Positions 1-10,071 are shown, counted from the stretch's first letter. The stretch is DNA of 40,460 bases from Colwellia psychrerythraea (GCA_002163005.1 MAAF01000051.1:1-40460); one strand, 5' to 3'. Numbers and translations: made by a program. Notes: generated by a model not told the origin, from the letters alone.

Positions 1-684
1 TGATTTTCTATCTCCACCTCTTGCTTTGGGCGAAACTGACACACCGAGCTGCCTCTCTATTTGCTGCTTAAATCTATCATCACCTAAAACCCAAGCTTTA
101 TTCACTGATGATCTGATTAATGACGCTTCATTATCACTCAAGTATCGTTTACACAATTTAAGGTACGATTGCTGCTGTTTACTGGCGGAGTCACCAAGCT
201 TTAAATAACAATCATGCTCCGTGAGCAAGTTTATTGTTTTTCCTAAAGCATGCTGATGATAACTTGACCAAGGATATAATTCAGGTCGAACAACCATTTC
301 TGCGCGTACAGGGTTGAACTCAATATACCGAGTAACTATTAAAAAGTAATTATCGCTATCAACCAAGTTTGACTTATATCTACCTTCCCATAAAGTGCCT
401 GTTCTGTGATAAGTTTGATTTATATATCTTACATAATAACGCCCCAGCGATTGCATCATCAAGCTAATGCCATTTTCAATTCTTGGTGTTGCCAATAAAT
501 GCACATGGTTTGTCATTAAAATAAAAGCATGAATTTCCACTTGATGCTTTTGGCTATATTCAAGCAGTTTATCAAGATAAACTTGATAGTTTTCGTTTTC
601 AAAAAAACAAGCTTGGCGATTATTACCACGTTGAATCACATGTTGCGGAATGCCTATTAAATTTAAGCGAGGTGATCTAGCCAT
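1..684 (-). CDS. REP-associated tyrosine transposase (Y1/HUH), 3' end outside window
   Basis: The minus strand is open from an ATG at 684 to the left edge, giving 228 residues with no stop, so the C-terminus is missing. An in-frame ATG two codons upstream, at 690, is an alternative start. The protein begins MARSPRLNLIGIPQHVIQRG, the usual opening of Y1 transposases of the RAYT type. It carries the metal-binding HUH motif in MTNHVHLL (His60 and His62). It also has the RYIEFNPVRA motif, whose Tyr120 is the likely catalytic tyrosine. RAYTs nick single-stranded DNA at REP-like palindromes and are usually single-copy, domesticated genes rather than classic insertion sequences. No left or right IS ends can be judged because the gene is cut. 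It lies divergent to pilB. The family is clear; activity is unknown. Confidence 0.9.
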   Translation of the reverse strand, partial: MARSPRLNLIGIPQHVIQRGNNRQACFFENENYQVYLDKLLEYSQKHQVEIHAFILMTNHVHLLATPRIENGISLMMQSLGRYYVRYINQTYHRTGTLWEGRYKSNLVDSDNYFLIVTRYIEFNPVRAEMVVRPELYPWSSYHQHALGKTINLLTEHDCYLKLGDSASKQQQSYLKLCKRYLSDNEASLIRSSVNKAWVLGDDRFKQQIERQLGVSVSPKARGGDRKS

Positions 685-755
685 TTTCATCCTTAAAAAT
701 ATAGCTTGAACAATAAGATTAGTTCATAATAAATAAGTTTACAAAAATACAAAAA

Positions 756-793
756 CCAACCAACTCTGACCCCTTTGATGTTCCTTTGATGTT
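756..793. repeat. RAYT-associated motif with 11-bp tandem direct repeat
   Basis: Upstream of the RAYT gene, the minus strand reads GGGGTCAGAGTTGG around 761-774. From memory, strings of the type GGGGTCAGAGT are common beside Y1/RAYT genes in gammaproteobacteria. Next to it the unit CCTTTGATGTT occurs twice in perfect tandem (772-782 and 783-793). This is probably part of the recognition or end sequence of the RAYT unit, but that is an inference. Confidence 0.4.
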
Positions 794-902
794 AAAAATG
801 CTCGCCTATCCGTAAATCTCTTTGTGTTTTGAGCTAGTTATAAGTTACACTAAATTAGTCCGTTACTATTTTAGTATTTCCAAAAGGTTATCTCCAAACA
901 TT

Positions 903-2603
903 ATGAAAGGAAATCACCAGCAAGCGAGTCTGCTATCTGCACTATCAAAGCAGAACCTTATTCCTTTAGAATCAATAGATGATATTTCGACTGACTTCGT
1001 CGGAAAAAATATACCTTTCATTCGTTTTTTAGTTGAAAACAAAAGTATTGATGGGAATAGTATAGCGAAGGTACTTTCTAAAAGTTTTGGCTATCCTCAG
1101 ATCCAGTTAGCCAACTTTGATACTAGCCTAGTACCTGATGGTGTTCGTAATGAAAAACTGATCACTAAACATAATGCATTACCACTATATTTACGTGGCA
1201 AAGTGCTGTTTGTTGCCATGTCAGACCCGACTAATTTAGATGCTTTAGAAGAAATACAGTTTAATACTGGTTATAGCACCGAATTAGTGCTGTGTGATGA
1301 AAAAAGCCTGCAGGCTTGCATTGAAAAGGTACTCGAAGATGAAAGTGGTGCATTAGATATAAGTGATATTGATGCAGATGAATTAGCAGGTATCGATGTT
1401 CAAGAGTCCAGAAAAGAAGAAGATAACGCTAACGGTGAAGATGACGCCCCTATTGTTGTTTTCATCAATAAAATATTACTCGATGCTATAAAAAAAGGCG
1501 CATCAGATTTACATTTTGAGCCTTATGAAAAATCATTTCGTATTCGCTTTCGTATTGATGGCATTTTATCTGAAATAGCTAAACCACCAGTAAGCCTTTC
1601 TTCAAGAATGGCAGCCCGCTTAAAAGTGATGTCTAAATTGGACATAGCAGAACGTCGCGTACCACAAGATGGTCGGATAAAGTTGGCATTATCAAAGAAA
1701 AAATCAATCGATTTCCGCGTTAGTACGCTACCCACTATGTGGGGTGAAAAAATAGTAATGCGTATTCTTGATTCTTCTAGCGCTATGCTGGGTATTGATA
1801 TGCTAGGTTACGAAGCCGAGCAGAAAGAGATATACATGGAGGCTTTAGAACAGCCTCAAGGTATGATCTTAGTTACCGGTCCAACAGGCTCAGGTAAAAC
1901 GGTATCACTATATACAGGCCTCAATATCCTCAACACGCAAGAACGAAATATATCTACCGCAGAAGACCCGGTCGAAATAAACCTTGAAGGTATAAATCAA
2001 GTTCAAATTAATAATCGTGCAGGCTTAACTTTTCCAAGTGCCTTGCGTTCATTCTTGCGTCAAGATCCCGATATAGTCATGGTGGGTGAAATTCGTGATT
2101 TAGAGACCGCTGAAATAGCAATAAAAGCGGCCCAAACTGGCCATTTAGTGTTATCAACACTACATACTAACTCAGCTGCAGAAACGCTGACTCGCTTACT
2201 TAATATGGGTGTTCCTTCTTATAATGTTGCTAGCTCTGTATCTGTTATTATTGCTCAACGACTTGCTCGAAGATTATGCCCTCAATGTAAGGAAGAAGAA
2301 CCTCTTTCTGAAATGCAATTAGCCGAGCAAGGTTTTCCTGCTGATAAATTAGCTGATATAAAGTTATTTAAGCCGGTAGGCTGTACCCATTGCACAGGAG
2401 GTTACAAAGGCCGCGTGGGTGTTTATGAAGTAATTAAAATCAGTCCAACCATAGCCTCAATTATTATGGAGGGAGGCAACTCGTTAGATATAGCCAATCA
2501 GTGTCAAAAAGAAGGTTATAACAATTTACGCCAATCAGGGTTAATTAAAGCGATGAACGGTATGACGAGCTTAAAAGAAATTAATCGTGTGACTAGCTCT
2601 TAA
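903..2603 (+). CDS. pilB: Type IV pilus assembly ATPase PilB
   Basis: Hexameric cytoplasmic ATPase that powers type IV pilus extension by driving PilC and adding pilin subunits. The 566-residue protein has an N-terminal MshEN/T2SSE-N domain and a C-terminal secretion ATPase domain. Walker A GPTGSGKT is at 326-333, and the Walker B and Asp-box region [12 protein letters not shown] starts at 388. A zinc-binding tetracysteine is formed by CPQC (459, 462) and CTHC (494, 497), as in PilB/GspE. The frame is open further up to an ATG at 822, but those 27 residues do not resemble PilB. The ATG at 903 gives the normal family length and an MKGNHQQ-like start, so I chose it. It leads a pilB-pilC-pilD series; pilA, often just upstream, is not in the window. 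Confidence 0.96.
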   Translation: MKGNHQQASLLSALSKQNLIPLESIDDISTDFVGKNIPFIRFLVENKSIDGNSIAKVLSKSFGYPQIQLANFDTSLVPDGVRNEKLITKHNALPLYLRGKVLFVAMSDPTNLDALEEIQFNTGYSTELVLCDEKSLQACIEKVLEDESGALDISDIDADELAGIDVQESRKEEDNANGEDDAPIVVFINKILLDAIKKGASDLHFEPYEKSFRIRFRIDGILSEIAKPPVSLSSRMAARLKVMSKLDIAERRVPQDGRIKLALSKKKSIDFRVSTLPTMWGEKIVMRILDSSSAMLGIDMLGYEAEQKEIYMEALEQPQGMILVTGPTGSGKTVSLYTGLNILNTQERNISTAEDPVEINLEGINQVQINNRAGLTFPSALRSFLRQDPDIVMVGEIRDLETAEIAIKAAQTGHLVLSTLHTNSAAETLTRLLNMGVPSYNVASSVSVIIAQRLARRLCPQCKEEEPLSEMQLAEQGFPADKLADIKLFKPVGCTHCTGGYKGRVGVYEVIKISPTIASIIMEGGNSLDIANQCQKEGYNNLRQSGLIKAMNGMTSLKEINRVTSS

Positions 2604-2721
2604 GCTAATATTCAATTAACTTACTTATACTCAACAAGATAATTTACTTATTACTCATATATTACTTTACTAACTTTATTAAAAGAACAAAAAGTAGAGT
2701 ACTCATGGAGCAGGGTTAACT

Positions 2722-3984
2722 ATGGCTATCACAACAAAAAAGAAATCAACTAACGCTAGAGATAAAACTAAAGTTAAAGAGCAAGATGTCTTTGTTTGGC
2801 ATGGTGTTAACCGTAAAGGTAAAAAAATTAGCGGTGAGCTCGCTGCTAAGAATATTATCGAGCTTAAGACTCAATTGCGTAAGCAAGGCATAGTGCCCAG
2901 TCGAGTGAAGAAAAAATCTAAACCATTATTTGGCTTAGGTGGTGATAAAGCAATAACTCCCGGAGATATTGCTGTTATCACCAGACAAATAGCCACTATG
3001 TTAGGTGCTGGCGTGCCCTTGGTACAGACTATTGAAATGATTGGCAAGGGACATAATAATGGTAAAGTGCGTCAACTTCTAGGAGACATTGGTACTAAGC
3101 TTTCTTCTGGTATCCCTCTATCTGACTGTTTACGTGATCATCCGCTCCATTTCGATGACCTTTATTGTGATTTAGTGGCCTCGGGGGAGCAATCCGGTGC
3201 TTTAGAAACTATTTATGGACGTATTGCCACCTATAAAGAAAAAGCGGAAGCATTAAAAAGCAAAATTAAAAAAGCGATGACCTACCCTATTGCCGTATTA
3301 GTGGTTGCCTTTATTGTAACCTCTATTCTTTTAATTTTTGTAGTGCCTGTGTTCCAGGAGATTTTTGCTAGTTTTGGTGCGGAATTACCCGCTTTTACCT
3401 TACTTGTAATCGCTATATCTGAATTCATGCAAGCCTATTGGTATTTTGGTTTAGCCGGTCTATACCTTGCATTCTTCTTATTTAAAAGAACTCACAGAAA
3501 TAGCCAAAAATTCCGTGATAATGTTGATAAAAATATACTCAAGTTACCTGTTATTGGTGATTTATTAGAAAAAGCTGCCGTTGCTCGATACGCTCGTACT
3601 TTATCTACAACTTTTGCTGCCGGTGTGCCGCTAATTGATGCACTCGAGTCCGCCGCAGGTGCATCGGGTAATGCTGTATTCCGTGATGCCATATTAGAAG
3701 TACGCGCTGAAGTATCTTCCGGTATGCAAATGAACTTAGCTATGCGTAACTGCAAAATATTTCCAGATATGGTTATTCAAATGGTTGCCATTGGTGAAGA
3801 ATCAGGCGCCGTTGATGATATGTTATCGAAAGTGGCTAATGTGTATGAGCAGCAAGTAGATGATGCCGTAGATGGACTAACTGCGCTGTTAGAGCCAATG
3901 ATTATGGCGGTATTAGGTGTAGTCATAGGTGGTTTGATCATTGCCATGTACTTACCAATATTTGAAATAGGTAAAGTTGTATAA
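2722..3984 (+). CDS. pilC: Type IV pilus inner-membrane platform protein PilC
   Basis: Polytopic inner-membrane protein that couples PilB ATPase rotation to pilin insertion. The 420 residues contain two T2SF (GspF) domains. The first covers roughly residues 85-210 (ITRQIATMLGAGVPLVQTIE). The second covers roughly 290-415 (YARTLSTTFAAGVPLIDALE). The repeated GVPL motif in each is typical. Three hydrophobic stretches fit the usual PilC topology: about 190-215, 225-255, and the C-terminal segment ending IAMYLPIFEIGKVV. The N-terminal soluble part starts with a Lys-rich leader and the FVWHGVNRKGKKISGE signature. A clear AGGG ribosome site lies 6 bp before the ATG. The 118-bp gap after pilB holds no hairpin that I can see, so cotranscription is likely. 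Confidence 0.97.
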   Translation: MAITTKKKSTNARDKTKVKEQDVFVWHGVNRKGKKISGELAAKNIIELKTQLRKQGIVPSRVKKKSKPLFGLGGDKAITPGDIAVITRQIATMLGAGVPLVQTIEMIGKGHNNGKVRQLLGDIGTKLSSGIPLSDCLRDHPLHFDDLYCDLVASGEQSGALETIYGRIATYKEKAEALKSKIKKAMTYPIAVLVVAFIVTSILLIFVVPVFQEIFASFGAELPAFTLLVIAISEFMQAYWYFGLAGLYLAFFLFKRTHRNSQKFRDNVDKNILKLPVIGDLLEKAAVARYARTLSTTFAAGVPLIDALESAAGASGNAVFRDAILEVRAEVSSGMQMNLAMRNCKIFPDMVIQMVAIGEESGAVDDMLSKVANVYEQQVDDAVDGLTALLEPMIMAVLGVVIGGLIIAMYLPIFEIGKVV

Positions 3985-3992
3985 ATATATAT

Positions 3993-4026
3993 AAAATGGA
4001 GCAGTCATATTTGCACTGCTCATTTT
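3993..4026 (+). terminator. Terminator-like hairpin between pilC and pilD
   Basis: AAAATG (3993-3998) pairs with CATTTT (4021-4026), and AGCAGT (4000-4005) pairs with ACTGCT (4015-4020), with one bulged G and a 9-nt loop. The A-rich left arm and T-rich right arm make it look like a bidirectional or leaky terminator. It may lower expression of pilD-coaE-zapD relative to pilBC. Confidence 0.55.
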
Positions 4027-4067
4027 AATGTTGCTAAATTTATTCATTTATCACTTCAGTTTTAAAC

Positions 4068-4988
4068 GTGGAATCCACTTTGTTATATACTAATTTTTTA
4101 TCTTTTTTCAACAATTTATCTTTGTTATTCCAACAATCCCCTACTTTCTTGTATATTACTGTTGGCCTAATTTCATTGGCCATAGGTAGCTTTCTTAATG
4201 TTGTCATTTATCGCACCCCTAAAATGATGGAATATGCTTGGTACCATGACTGTCGAGAGTTTTTAGCGGATGAAGTGGCTGATATTAAAGCAAAGAACCT
4301 CACTAAAATCACCTTGTCCAAGCCTGATTCCACCTGCCCTAATTGTGATCATAAAATTCGCTTTTACGAAAATATTCCTGTCTTTAGTTGGTTATTTCTA
4401 AAGGGAAGATGTAGCCAGTGCACCAATAAAATTTCGGCTCGTTATCCCTTAATTGAGCTTTCTACCATGTTATTAAGCCTTATTGTTGCTCAGCATTTTG
4501 GCGCAACAACAACCACCTGTTGGGTTTTGCTACTCACTTGGTGTTTGATTACACTTACCATGATAGATTTTGATCACATGTTACTGCCTGATCAAATTAC
4601 ACTACCACTTTTATGGTTAGGCTTACTAATAAATATAAATGGGACTTTTGTTCCATTGACCGATGCTGTCATTGGCGCTGCTGTTGGTTATATGAGCCTA
4701 TTTTCTGTCTTTTGGCTATTTAAGCTAATTACAGGCAAGGAGGGTATGGGCTTTGGTGACTTTAAATTGTTCGCTGTTTTTGGTGCTTGGATCGGTTGGC
4801 AATTATTACCACTACTTATTTTAATGGCATCAGTGGTTGGCGCGATTGTTGGTATTGCTTTAATGTTATTTAAGAAACATCAAAGAGAACAGGGTATCCC
4901 TTTTGGGCCTTATTTAGCGGTAGCTGGTTGGATCACTTTATTATGGGGTGACGGTATTTGGTCATGGTACTTACAGACAATTCTTTAA
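4068..4988 (+). CDS. pilD: Prepilin peptidase/N-methyltransferase PilD
   Basis: Inner-membrane aspartyl protease that cleaves the leader of type IV prepilins and type II secretion pseudopilins and then N-methylates the new N-terminal residue. The 306-residue protein starts with GTG. Its first membrane segment leads into GSFLNVVIYRTPKMME, the A24 family N-terminal signature. The cytoplasmic zinc-binding cysteines CPNC (90, 93) and CSQC (115, 118) are present. The catalytic aspartates lie in the IDFDHMLLPD segment (about 167-175) and in GMGFGDFK (Asp231, the GxGD motif). Several membrane helices follow. It lies after pilC, behind a terminator-like hairpin, and 51 bp before coaE, the usual gammaproteobacterial arrangement. 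Confidence 0.96.
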   Translation: MESTLLYTNFLSFFNNLSLLFQQSPTFLYITVGLISLAIGSFLNVVIYRTPKMMEYAWYHDCREFLADEVADIKAKNLTKITLSKPDSTCPNCDHKIRFYENIPVFSWLFLKGRCSQCTNKISARYPLIELSTMLLSLIVAQHFGATTTTCWVLLLTWCLITLTMIDFDHMLLPDQITLPLLWLGLLININGTFVPLTDAVIGAAVGYMSLFSVFWLFKLITGKEGMGFGDFKLFAVFGAWIGWQLLPLLILMASVVGAIVGIALMLFKKHQREQGIPFGPYLAVAGWITLLWGDGIWSWYLQTIL

Positions 4989-5039
4989 TGCACAAATTCA
5001 GTTATAAGTTACTCTCAACATGTCTGAGCTATTTTCATC

Positions 5040-5648
5040 ATGTCTAAACTAATTATTGGCCTTACTGGCGGAATAGGTAGTGGAAAAACGACCATAACCA
5101 ATTACTTTCTAGCATTGGGTGTTGAAATTATTGATGCTGATATTATCGCCAGAGAAGTCGTTTCGGTTAACAGCCCTGCATTAAAAGCAATTGCCAAGTA
5201 CTTCGGTGATGACTATATTCAAGCTGATGGTCACCTCAACAGAGCTTTATTGCGGAGTCGAATTTTTAGCAATAAAGCCGATATGCTTTGGTTGAATAAG
5301 TTATTACACCCCTTAATACGCGTTAATATTGTAACGCAGACTAAAGAAGCTAAAAGCCCATATTGTATTTTAGTTGCGCCTTTACTCATTGAAAATAACC
5401 TACTTGAATTAGTTGACCGTGTATTAATCGTTGATGTGAGTGAAACAACTCAAGTAACGCGAACCCTGTTGCGAGATAGTAGCTCTGCACAAGAGATCAA
5501 AGCAATTATAGCAAGCCAGACAAGCCGCGCTGCAAGAGTTGAAGTTGCCGATGATATTATTAACAATGATGACTCTCCATTATCGGAAATCCAAGCAGCC
5601 GTATTATCACTTGATAAAAAGTATTTAGCCTTGACAAAAATGGTTTAA
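5040..5648 (+). CDS. coaE: Dephospho-CoA kinase
   Basis: Catalyses the last step of coenzyme A synthesis, ATP-dependent phosphorylation of the 3'-hydroxyl of dephospho-CoA, in the cytosol. The 202-residue protein opens with the P-loop GGIGSGKT (residues 10-17). It continues with the CoaE signatures GVEIIDADIIAREVV and HPLIR. A LID-type region follows (VDVSETTQVTRTLLRDSSSAQE), then the conserved ADDIINND near the end. Length is normal for the family. It sits between pilD and zapD, as in many gammaproteobacteria. Confidence 0.96.
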   Translation: MSKLIIGLTGGIGSGKTTITNYFLALGVEIIDADIIAREVVSVNSPALKAIAKYFGDDYIQADGHLNRALLRSRIFSNKADMLWLNKLLHPLIRVNIVTQTKEAKSPYCILVAPLLIENNLLELVDRVLIVDVSETTQVTRTLLRDSSSAQEIKAIIASQTSRAARVEVADDIINNDDSPLSEIQAAVLSLDKKYLALTKMV

Positions 5649-5708
5649 AAATCAACAATGAAATAGCACTTTATTTACATTTTATGTTAGCTGGTTACAA
5701 AACGTTGT

Positions 5709-6461
5709 ATGTCTACGGTCTTATATGAACACCCGCTCAATGAGCGAATAAGAAACTACCTAAAACTTGAGCAATTCTTTGCTCAGGCATACTCATGTCT
5801 TAGTGGTGATCTTAGTATATTAACTAGCCACCAAGTTTTTTTTAATGCACTATTTTCTATATTAGATACCTTAGAACGGAACGATACTCGTGGTGATTTA
5901 ATTAAAGATTTAGAAAAACTAGAACAAAACCTTGTAGTATGGTCAAAAATTCCTGACGTAGATACCAATGCACTTGAAAAGAATTTAGCTGAAACAGTGA
6001 AATTAGTCAGTCATCTGAGGATCCCACGACCCACTTGGTGGCTGTTAAAAGAAGATAAATTACTTTCCTGTTTAAAACAACGTTTTGCTATCCAAGGTGG
6101 AAGCTCTAGTTTTGACTTGCCACAATTGCACTTCTGGCTGCACCAAAATGAAGTGCAAACGAAACAAGAAGTTCAGCAATGGCTCAATCTATTAAGTGAT
6201 ATATCATCTGCGCTTGCAATTGTGCTTAAGTTTATCCGATTACGCGCTGAGTTTGAGCCTATAGAAGTTGATAGTGGATTTTATCAAGACAACGGTGAAG
6301 GGCTTTTATTATTGCGAATAAAGTTAGCTAAAGACGCAGCATATTACCCAACAGTCAGCGGTAACAAGTTCCGTTATTCTATCCGCTTTATGCTACCTTG
6401 CCAACATACTGGCCGCAGGTACGCTAACCAAGCAACTGCCTTTCAATTAGCGCGCTGCTAA
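5709..6461 (+). CDS. zapD: Cell division protein ZapD (DUF1342)
   Basis: Cytoplasmic FtsZ-associated protein that binds the FtsZ C-terminal peptide and bundles protofilaments at the Z-ring. The 250 residues begin STVLYEHPLNERIRNYLKLE, the highly conserved opening of ZapD/YacF, and an all-helical N-terminal half follows. The later segment RIPRPTWWLLKED and the C-terminal LPCQHTGRRYANQ are recognisable family signatures. Its partner FtsZ is encoded about 7 kb away in the dcw cluster. The coaE-zapD-yacG order matches E. coli. Confidence 0.95.
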   Translation: MSTVLYEHPLNERIRNYLKLEQFFAQAYSCLSGDLSILTSHQVFFNALFSILDTLERNDTRGDLIKDLEKLEQNLVVWSKIPDVDTNALEKNLAETVKLVSHLRIPRPTWWLLKEDKLLSCLKQRFAIQGGSSSFDLPQLHFWLHQNEVQTKQEVQQWLNLLSDISSALAIVLKFIRLRAEFEPIEVDSGFYQDNGEGLLLLRIKLAKDAAYYPTVSGNKFRYSIRFMLPCQHTGRRYANQATAFQLARC

Positions 6462-6520
6462 TAGTTTTTCTTTTACACGCTTGCCTACGTACAAATGATT
6501 CCATGCAATAAGCTTTCGTG

Positions 6521-6526
6521 TATAAT
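6521..6526 (+). promoter_or_regulatory. Candidate -10 box for yacG
   Basis: A perfect TATAAT preceded by TG lies 35 bp upstream of the yacG ATG, in the 99-bp gap after zapD. No good TTGACA-like -35 is visible at 16-18 bp spacing, so the TG may compensate. It suggests that yacG has its own promoter. Confidence 0.4.
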
Positions 6527-6560
6527 TAGCATTACTTTGAAATTTAAATAATGTATTACC

Positions 6561-6797
6561 ATGACCTTAAAAGTTCCCTGCCCCCAATGTAAAGAAGCTG
6601 TTGTATGGCAAGAAAGTAGCGAATTCCGTCCTTTTTGTAGTAAACGCTGCCAGCTTATTGATCTAGGAGAATGGGCAGATGAAGGGCATAAAATCAGTCA
6701 AAACATTCAAGTTGATACTGTTTTATCAGAAGAAATGCTCGATGCAATGGAAGATGAGTTTTTACTTAGCAATAAGTTTTTTGTTGAACCAGAATAA
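6561..6797 (+). CDS. yacG: DNA gyrase inhibitor YacG, zinc-binding
   Basis: Small zinc protein that in E. coli binds GyrB and inhibits DNA gyrase. The 78 residues contain the four zinc ligands as CPQC (Cys7, Cys10) and CSKRC (Cys26, Cys30). The conserved [17 protein letters not shown] stretch is present. The C-terminal half is acidic and probably disordered, as in the family. It is convergent with mutT, with only 13 bp between the two stop codons. Confidence 0.93.
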   Translation: MTLKVPCPQCKEAVVWQESSEFRPFCSKRCQLIDLGEWADEGHKISQNIQVDTVLSEEMLDAMEDEFLLSNKFFVEPE

Positions 6798-6803
6798 ACT
6801 ATA

Positions 6804-6825
6804 CCCTCGGTTAGAGGGGCTTTTC
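6804..6825 (+). terminator. Short terminator hairpin after yacG
   Basis: CCCTC (6804-6808) and GAGGG (6814-6818) form a 5-bp stem with a 5-nt loop followed by GGCTTTT. It lies just after the yacG stop and overlaps the mutT stop codon on the opposite strand. The stem is short, so efficiency is uncertain. Confidence 0.4.
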
Positions 6826-7245
6826 TAAAAGCTTATCAATAATGGCTCTATTTGCTTCTGGAAAATCTAGTTTCTCAAATTCATTCAAAGTATACCACCC
6901 TTGGCCTTGTCCCTCTTGTGCGCTTGGCTCACCCATAAAGTTATCAACGATAAAAACGTCCAAACAAACACGCTTATCTCCTTTTTTGCCTCCCTCTTTA
7001 CTTCGGTATGTATGCTCAACCTTAATCAATGGCTGACAAGATAACACATCAATGGCTACCTCCTCTTTAAGCTCTCTAGCGAGTGCTTGAGCAACGGTTT
7101 CGTTGTTTTCCACCTTACCGCCCGGAAACTCCCATTTCCCGCCTTGGTGGGCCTGTTCTAGCCGTTTAGTTAAGAAGTATCGAGAACCGACTTCTTTACA
7201 AGTCCTTGTTATAACTCCTACCGCAACGTGCACAACTTTATTCAT
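6811..7245 (-). CDS. mutT: 8-oxo-dGTP diphosphatase MutT (Nudix)
   Basis: Hydrolyses oxidised 8-oxo-(d)GTP to the monophosphate and so prevents A:T to C:G transversions. The 144-residue protein starts KVVHVAVGVI and carries WEFPGGKVENNE, the MutT signature. The Nudix box spans Gly43 to Ile65: G-x5-E49-x7-R57-E58-L59-x-E61-E62. The usual Gly two residues after the second Glu is Ala64, a common MutT variant. It follows secA on the same strand, as in E. coli, but a strong terminator hairpin lies between them. Transcription is therefore probably by read-through or from a short local promoter in the 7246-7271 gap. Confidence 0.93.
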   Translation of the reverse strand: MNKVVHVAVGVITRTCKEVGSRYFLTKRLEQAHQGGKWEFPGGKVENNETVAQALARELKEEVAIDVLSCQPLIKVEHTYRSKEGGKKGDKRVCLDVFIVDNFMGEPSAQEGQGQGWYTLNEFEKLDFPEANRAIIDKLLEKPL

Positions 7246-7271
7246 AACTTCACTTATCTAAAATTCTCTAG

Positions 7272-7304
7272 AAAAAAAAAGCCAGTCACTCGACTGGCTT
7301 TTTA
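7272..7304 (-). terminator. Rho-independent terminator of secA
   Basis: A perfect 7-bp GC-rich stem, GCCAGTC (7281-7287) and GACTGGC (7292-7298), has a 4-nt loop. On the minus strand, in the sense of secA, it is followed by a run of nine T. T residues on the other side could also stop plus-strand transcription. It lies 26 bp past the secA stop. Confidence 0.88.
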
Positions 7305-7323
7305 TTGACAACGAACCTAGTTA

Positions 7324-10005
7324 TTAGGCTAGCTTACCATGACATTGTTTATATTTTTTACCTGAGCCACATGGGCAAGGCTCATTTCGACCTACGCGGG
7401 GCGTTTGTGTTTGCTCACTAGGGTTTGATGCTGATTGGTGCTGAAAATCCATTGGAACTTCTTCAGACTTTTTATGCTGCTCTTCTACCGCTTCAACATC
7501 AGACTCAGCACGAATTTGTACTTTAGATAAAATACCAACGACGTCATACTTTAAGTTATCTAACATTTCAGTAAATAACTCAAAAGATTCACGCTTAAAT
7601 TCTTGCTTAGGATTCTTTTGTGCGTGAGCACGCAAGCCAATACCTTGACGTAGGTGATCCATGGCTGATAGATGCTCTTTCCAATGAGAATCTAAACTTT
7701 GTAACATTACTGCTTTTTCAAACTGTCGTAAAACATCAGCGCCAACAGCTTCTTCTTTATCTTTATAAGCTTGTTCAAACTCAGTAATTATTTTTTCGCG
7801 TAAGCTTTCTTCATGAAGTTTGTTATCTTCTTCAAGCCATTTTCCAATAGTTAATTCAGTTGAATATTCCCCTTTCAATTGCTCTTCAAGGCCTTGTATA
7901 TTCCACATTTCGTCTAATGATTGACGTGGAATGTGCTGATCAATTACACCATTAATAACATCACTGCGAATTGCTTCAACGACTGAACCAATTTCTTCAT
8001 TATCAAGTAATTCATTACGTTGCTCATAGATAACACCACGTTGATCATTAGCAACATCATCGTATTCTAATAGTTGCTTACGCATATCAAAGTTGCGACC
8101 TTCAACCTTACGCTGTGCATTTTCAATACTACGAGTAACCCAAGGATGCTCAATAGCCTCACCCTTTTCCATGCCTAACTTACGCATCATGTTTGAAATA
8201 CGTTCCGAGGCAAATATACGCATCAATGAATCTTCCATTGATAGGTAAAAACGTGTTGAACCTTCATCACCTTGTCGACCTGAGCGTCCACGAAGCTGAT
8301 TATCAATTCGTCTAGACTCATGACGTTCTGTTGCGACTATATGTAAACCACCCAACTCAAGTACACGTTCATGGTCAATTTTCCACTGCGCTTTAGCTTT
8401 AACGATATCATCTTCACTAGGATTAGTTAACTTAGCGATAGTGGCATCTAAATTACCACCTAATACGATATCAGTACCTCGACCAGCCATGTTAGTCGCG
8501 ATGGTAACGGCACTTTCTTTACCTGCATCAGCGACAATTTCAGCTTCTTGCTGATGAAACTTAGCATTAAGTACTTTGTGCTTAATTTTTGCTTTTTTCA
8601 AGAAATCAGATAAGAACTCTGACGTTTCAATCGCAATAGTACCAACAAGAACGGGTTGTCCTCGTTTCACACAATCTTGTATATCAGCTAAAATAGCTTC
8701 AAATTTCTCTTCAGTTGTTAAATAAATCAAATCAGACAAATCTTTACGAACCATTGGCTGGTTAGTAGGAATAATAACCGTCTCTAGGCCATAAATATGA
8801 TTGAATTCGAAAGCTTCAGTATCTGCAGTTCCGGTCATACCTGACAATTTTTCATAAATTCTGAAGTAGTTTTGAAAGGTAATAGAAGCGAGTGTCTGAT
8901 TTTCATTTTGAATATTAACACCTTCTTTGGCTTCAACAGCCTGATGAAGACCTTCAGACCAACGACGACCTTCCATCGTTCGACCAGTATGCTCATCCAC
9001 AATAACTATCTCGTCATCTTTTACGATATAATCGACATCTTTTTGAAACAGTTTATGAGCGCGAAGTGCTGCCATAACATGGTGTAATAATGTGATATTA
9101 GCTGCTGAAAATAAAGTATCACCCGCAGTGAGTAATTCTTTTTCAACCATGATCTCTTCAATATGAATTTGGCCACGCTCTGTTAAATAAACTTGCTTGG
9201 CTTTTTCATCGATTGTAAAATCACCCGTACTTTCTTCACCTTCTTTATCTTCTTCTTCTTGCTGCTCAAGCGTCGGTACTAAAGTATTAATTATCTTATA
9301 AAGTGCAGAGCTATCTTCAGCTTGACCTGAAATAATAAGTGGCGTTCTAGCTTCATCAATTAAGATTGAATCTACTTCATCTATAATGGCAAAGTGTAGT
9401 GGTTTTTGAGAACGCTCTTGCGGTGAGAACACCATATTGTCACGTAAATAGTCAAAACCAAATTCGTTATTTGTGCCGTAAGTGATATCTGATTGATAGG
9501 CAGCTTGCTTATCTTCAGTTGTCATTCCTGCGACATTACAGCCAACAGTTAATCCAAGAAATTCAAATAAAGGACGACTCCAATCTGCATCACGAGTAGC
9601 CAGGTAATCATTGACAGTAATAACGTGGACACCTTTATCGGTTAACGCATTAAGGTATGACGGTAACGTTGCCGTTAGTGTTTTACCTTCACCAGTACGC
9701 ATTTCGGCAATTTTGCCTTCATTTAGTACCATGCCACCAATCATTTGCACATCGAAATGACGCATACCAAACACGCGTTTACTGGCTTCTCTTACTACAG
9801 CAAAAGCTTCAGCTAACAATTGATCTACGGTTTCGCCTTGAGAAAATCGTTCCTTAAACTCAGTGGTTTTGGCTTTTAATTCTTCATCACTTAGCGCTTC
9901 TAATACAGGTTCAAGTGCATTTATTTTAGTTACTTCTTTGCCCATTTGTTTTAGCAATCTATCATTTCGACTACCAAACATTTTTGTTAACAAATTTCCA
10001 AACAT
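7324..10005 (-). CDS. secA: Preprotein translocase ATPase SecA
   Basis: Motor ATPase that pushes unfolded preproteins through SecYEG. The 893 residues are a normal proteobacterial length. The start [16 protein letters not shown] matches the family. Walker A MRTGEGKT is at 102-109, and the DEAD-like box appears as [21 protein letters not shown]. The helicase motif [15 protein letters not shown] sequence ([15 protein letters not shown]) is present. The C-terminal zinc finger [13 protein letters not shown] (Cys877, Cys879, Cys888, His889), the SecB and phospholipid-binding tail, is intact. Upstream on the same strand is the M23 peptidase, 89 bp away. E. coli secM is absent at this position. The ribosome site before the ATG is weak. 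Confidence 0.98.
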   Translation of the reverse strand: MFGNLLTKMFGSRNDRLLKQMGKEVTKINALEPVLEALSDEELKAKTTEFKERFSQGETVDQLLAEAFAVVREASKRVFGMRHFDVQMIGGMVLNEGKIAEMRTGEGKTLTATLPSYLNALTDKGVHVITVNDYLATRDADWSRPLFEFLGLTVGCNVAGMTTEDKQAAYQSDITYGTNNEFGFDYLRDNMVFSPQERSQKPLHFAIIDEVDSILIDEARTPLIISGQAEDSSALYKIINTLVPTLEQQEEEDKEGEESTGDFTIDEKAKQVYLTERGQIHIEEIMVEKELLTAGDTLFSAANITLLHHVMAALRAHKLFQKDVDYIVKDDEIVIVDEHTGRTMEGRRWSEGLHQAVEAKEGVNIQNENQTLASITFQNYFRIYEKLSGMTGTADTEAFEFNHIYGLETVIIPTNQPMVRKDLSDLIYLTTEEKFEAILADIQDCVKRGQPVLVGTIAIETSEFLSDFLKKAKIKHKVLNAKFHQQEAEIVADAGKESAVTIATNMAGRGTDIVLGGNLDATIAKLTNPSEDDIVKAKAQWKIDHERVLELGGLHIVATERHESRRIDNQLRGRSGRQGDEGSTRFYLSMEDSLMRIFASERISNMMRKLGMEKGEAIEHPWVTRSIENAQRKVEGRNFDMRKQLLEYDDVANDQRGVIYEQRNELLDNEEIGSVVEAIRSDVINGVIDQHIPRQSLDEMWNIQGLEEQLKGEYSTELTIGKWLEEDNKLHEESLREKIITEFEQAYKDKEEAVGADVLRQFEKAVMLQSLDSHWKEHLSAMDHLRQGIGLRAHAQKNPKQEFKRESFELFTEMLDNLKYDVVGILSKVQIRAESDVEAVEEQHKKSEEVPMDFQHQSASNPSEQTQTPRVGRNEPCPCGSGKKYKQCHGKLA

Positions 10006-10071
10006 CTTATTTAAACCATTTAGTGAGAATTATTAGTAGCTACGTTCGCCACCTTTCGTGAATGTATTATG

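Noticed and set aside
822..902. Upstream extension of pilB from an ATG at 822
   Set aside because: The 27 added residues do not resemble PilB N-termini. The ATG at 903 gives the normal length and the usual start.
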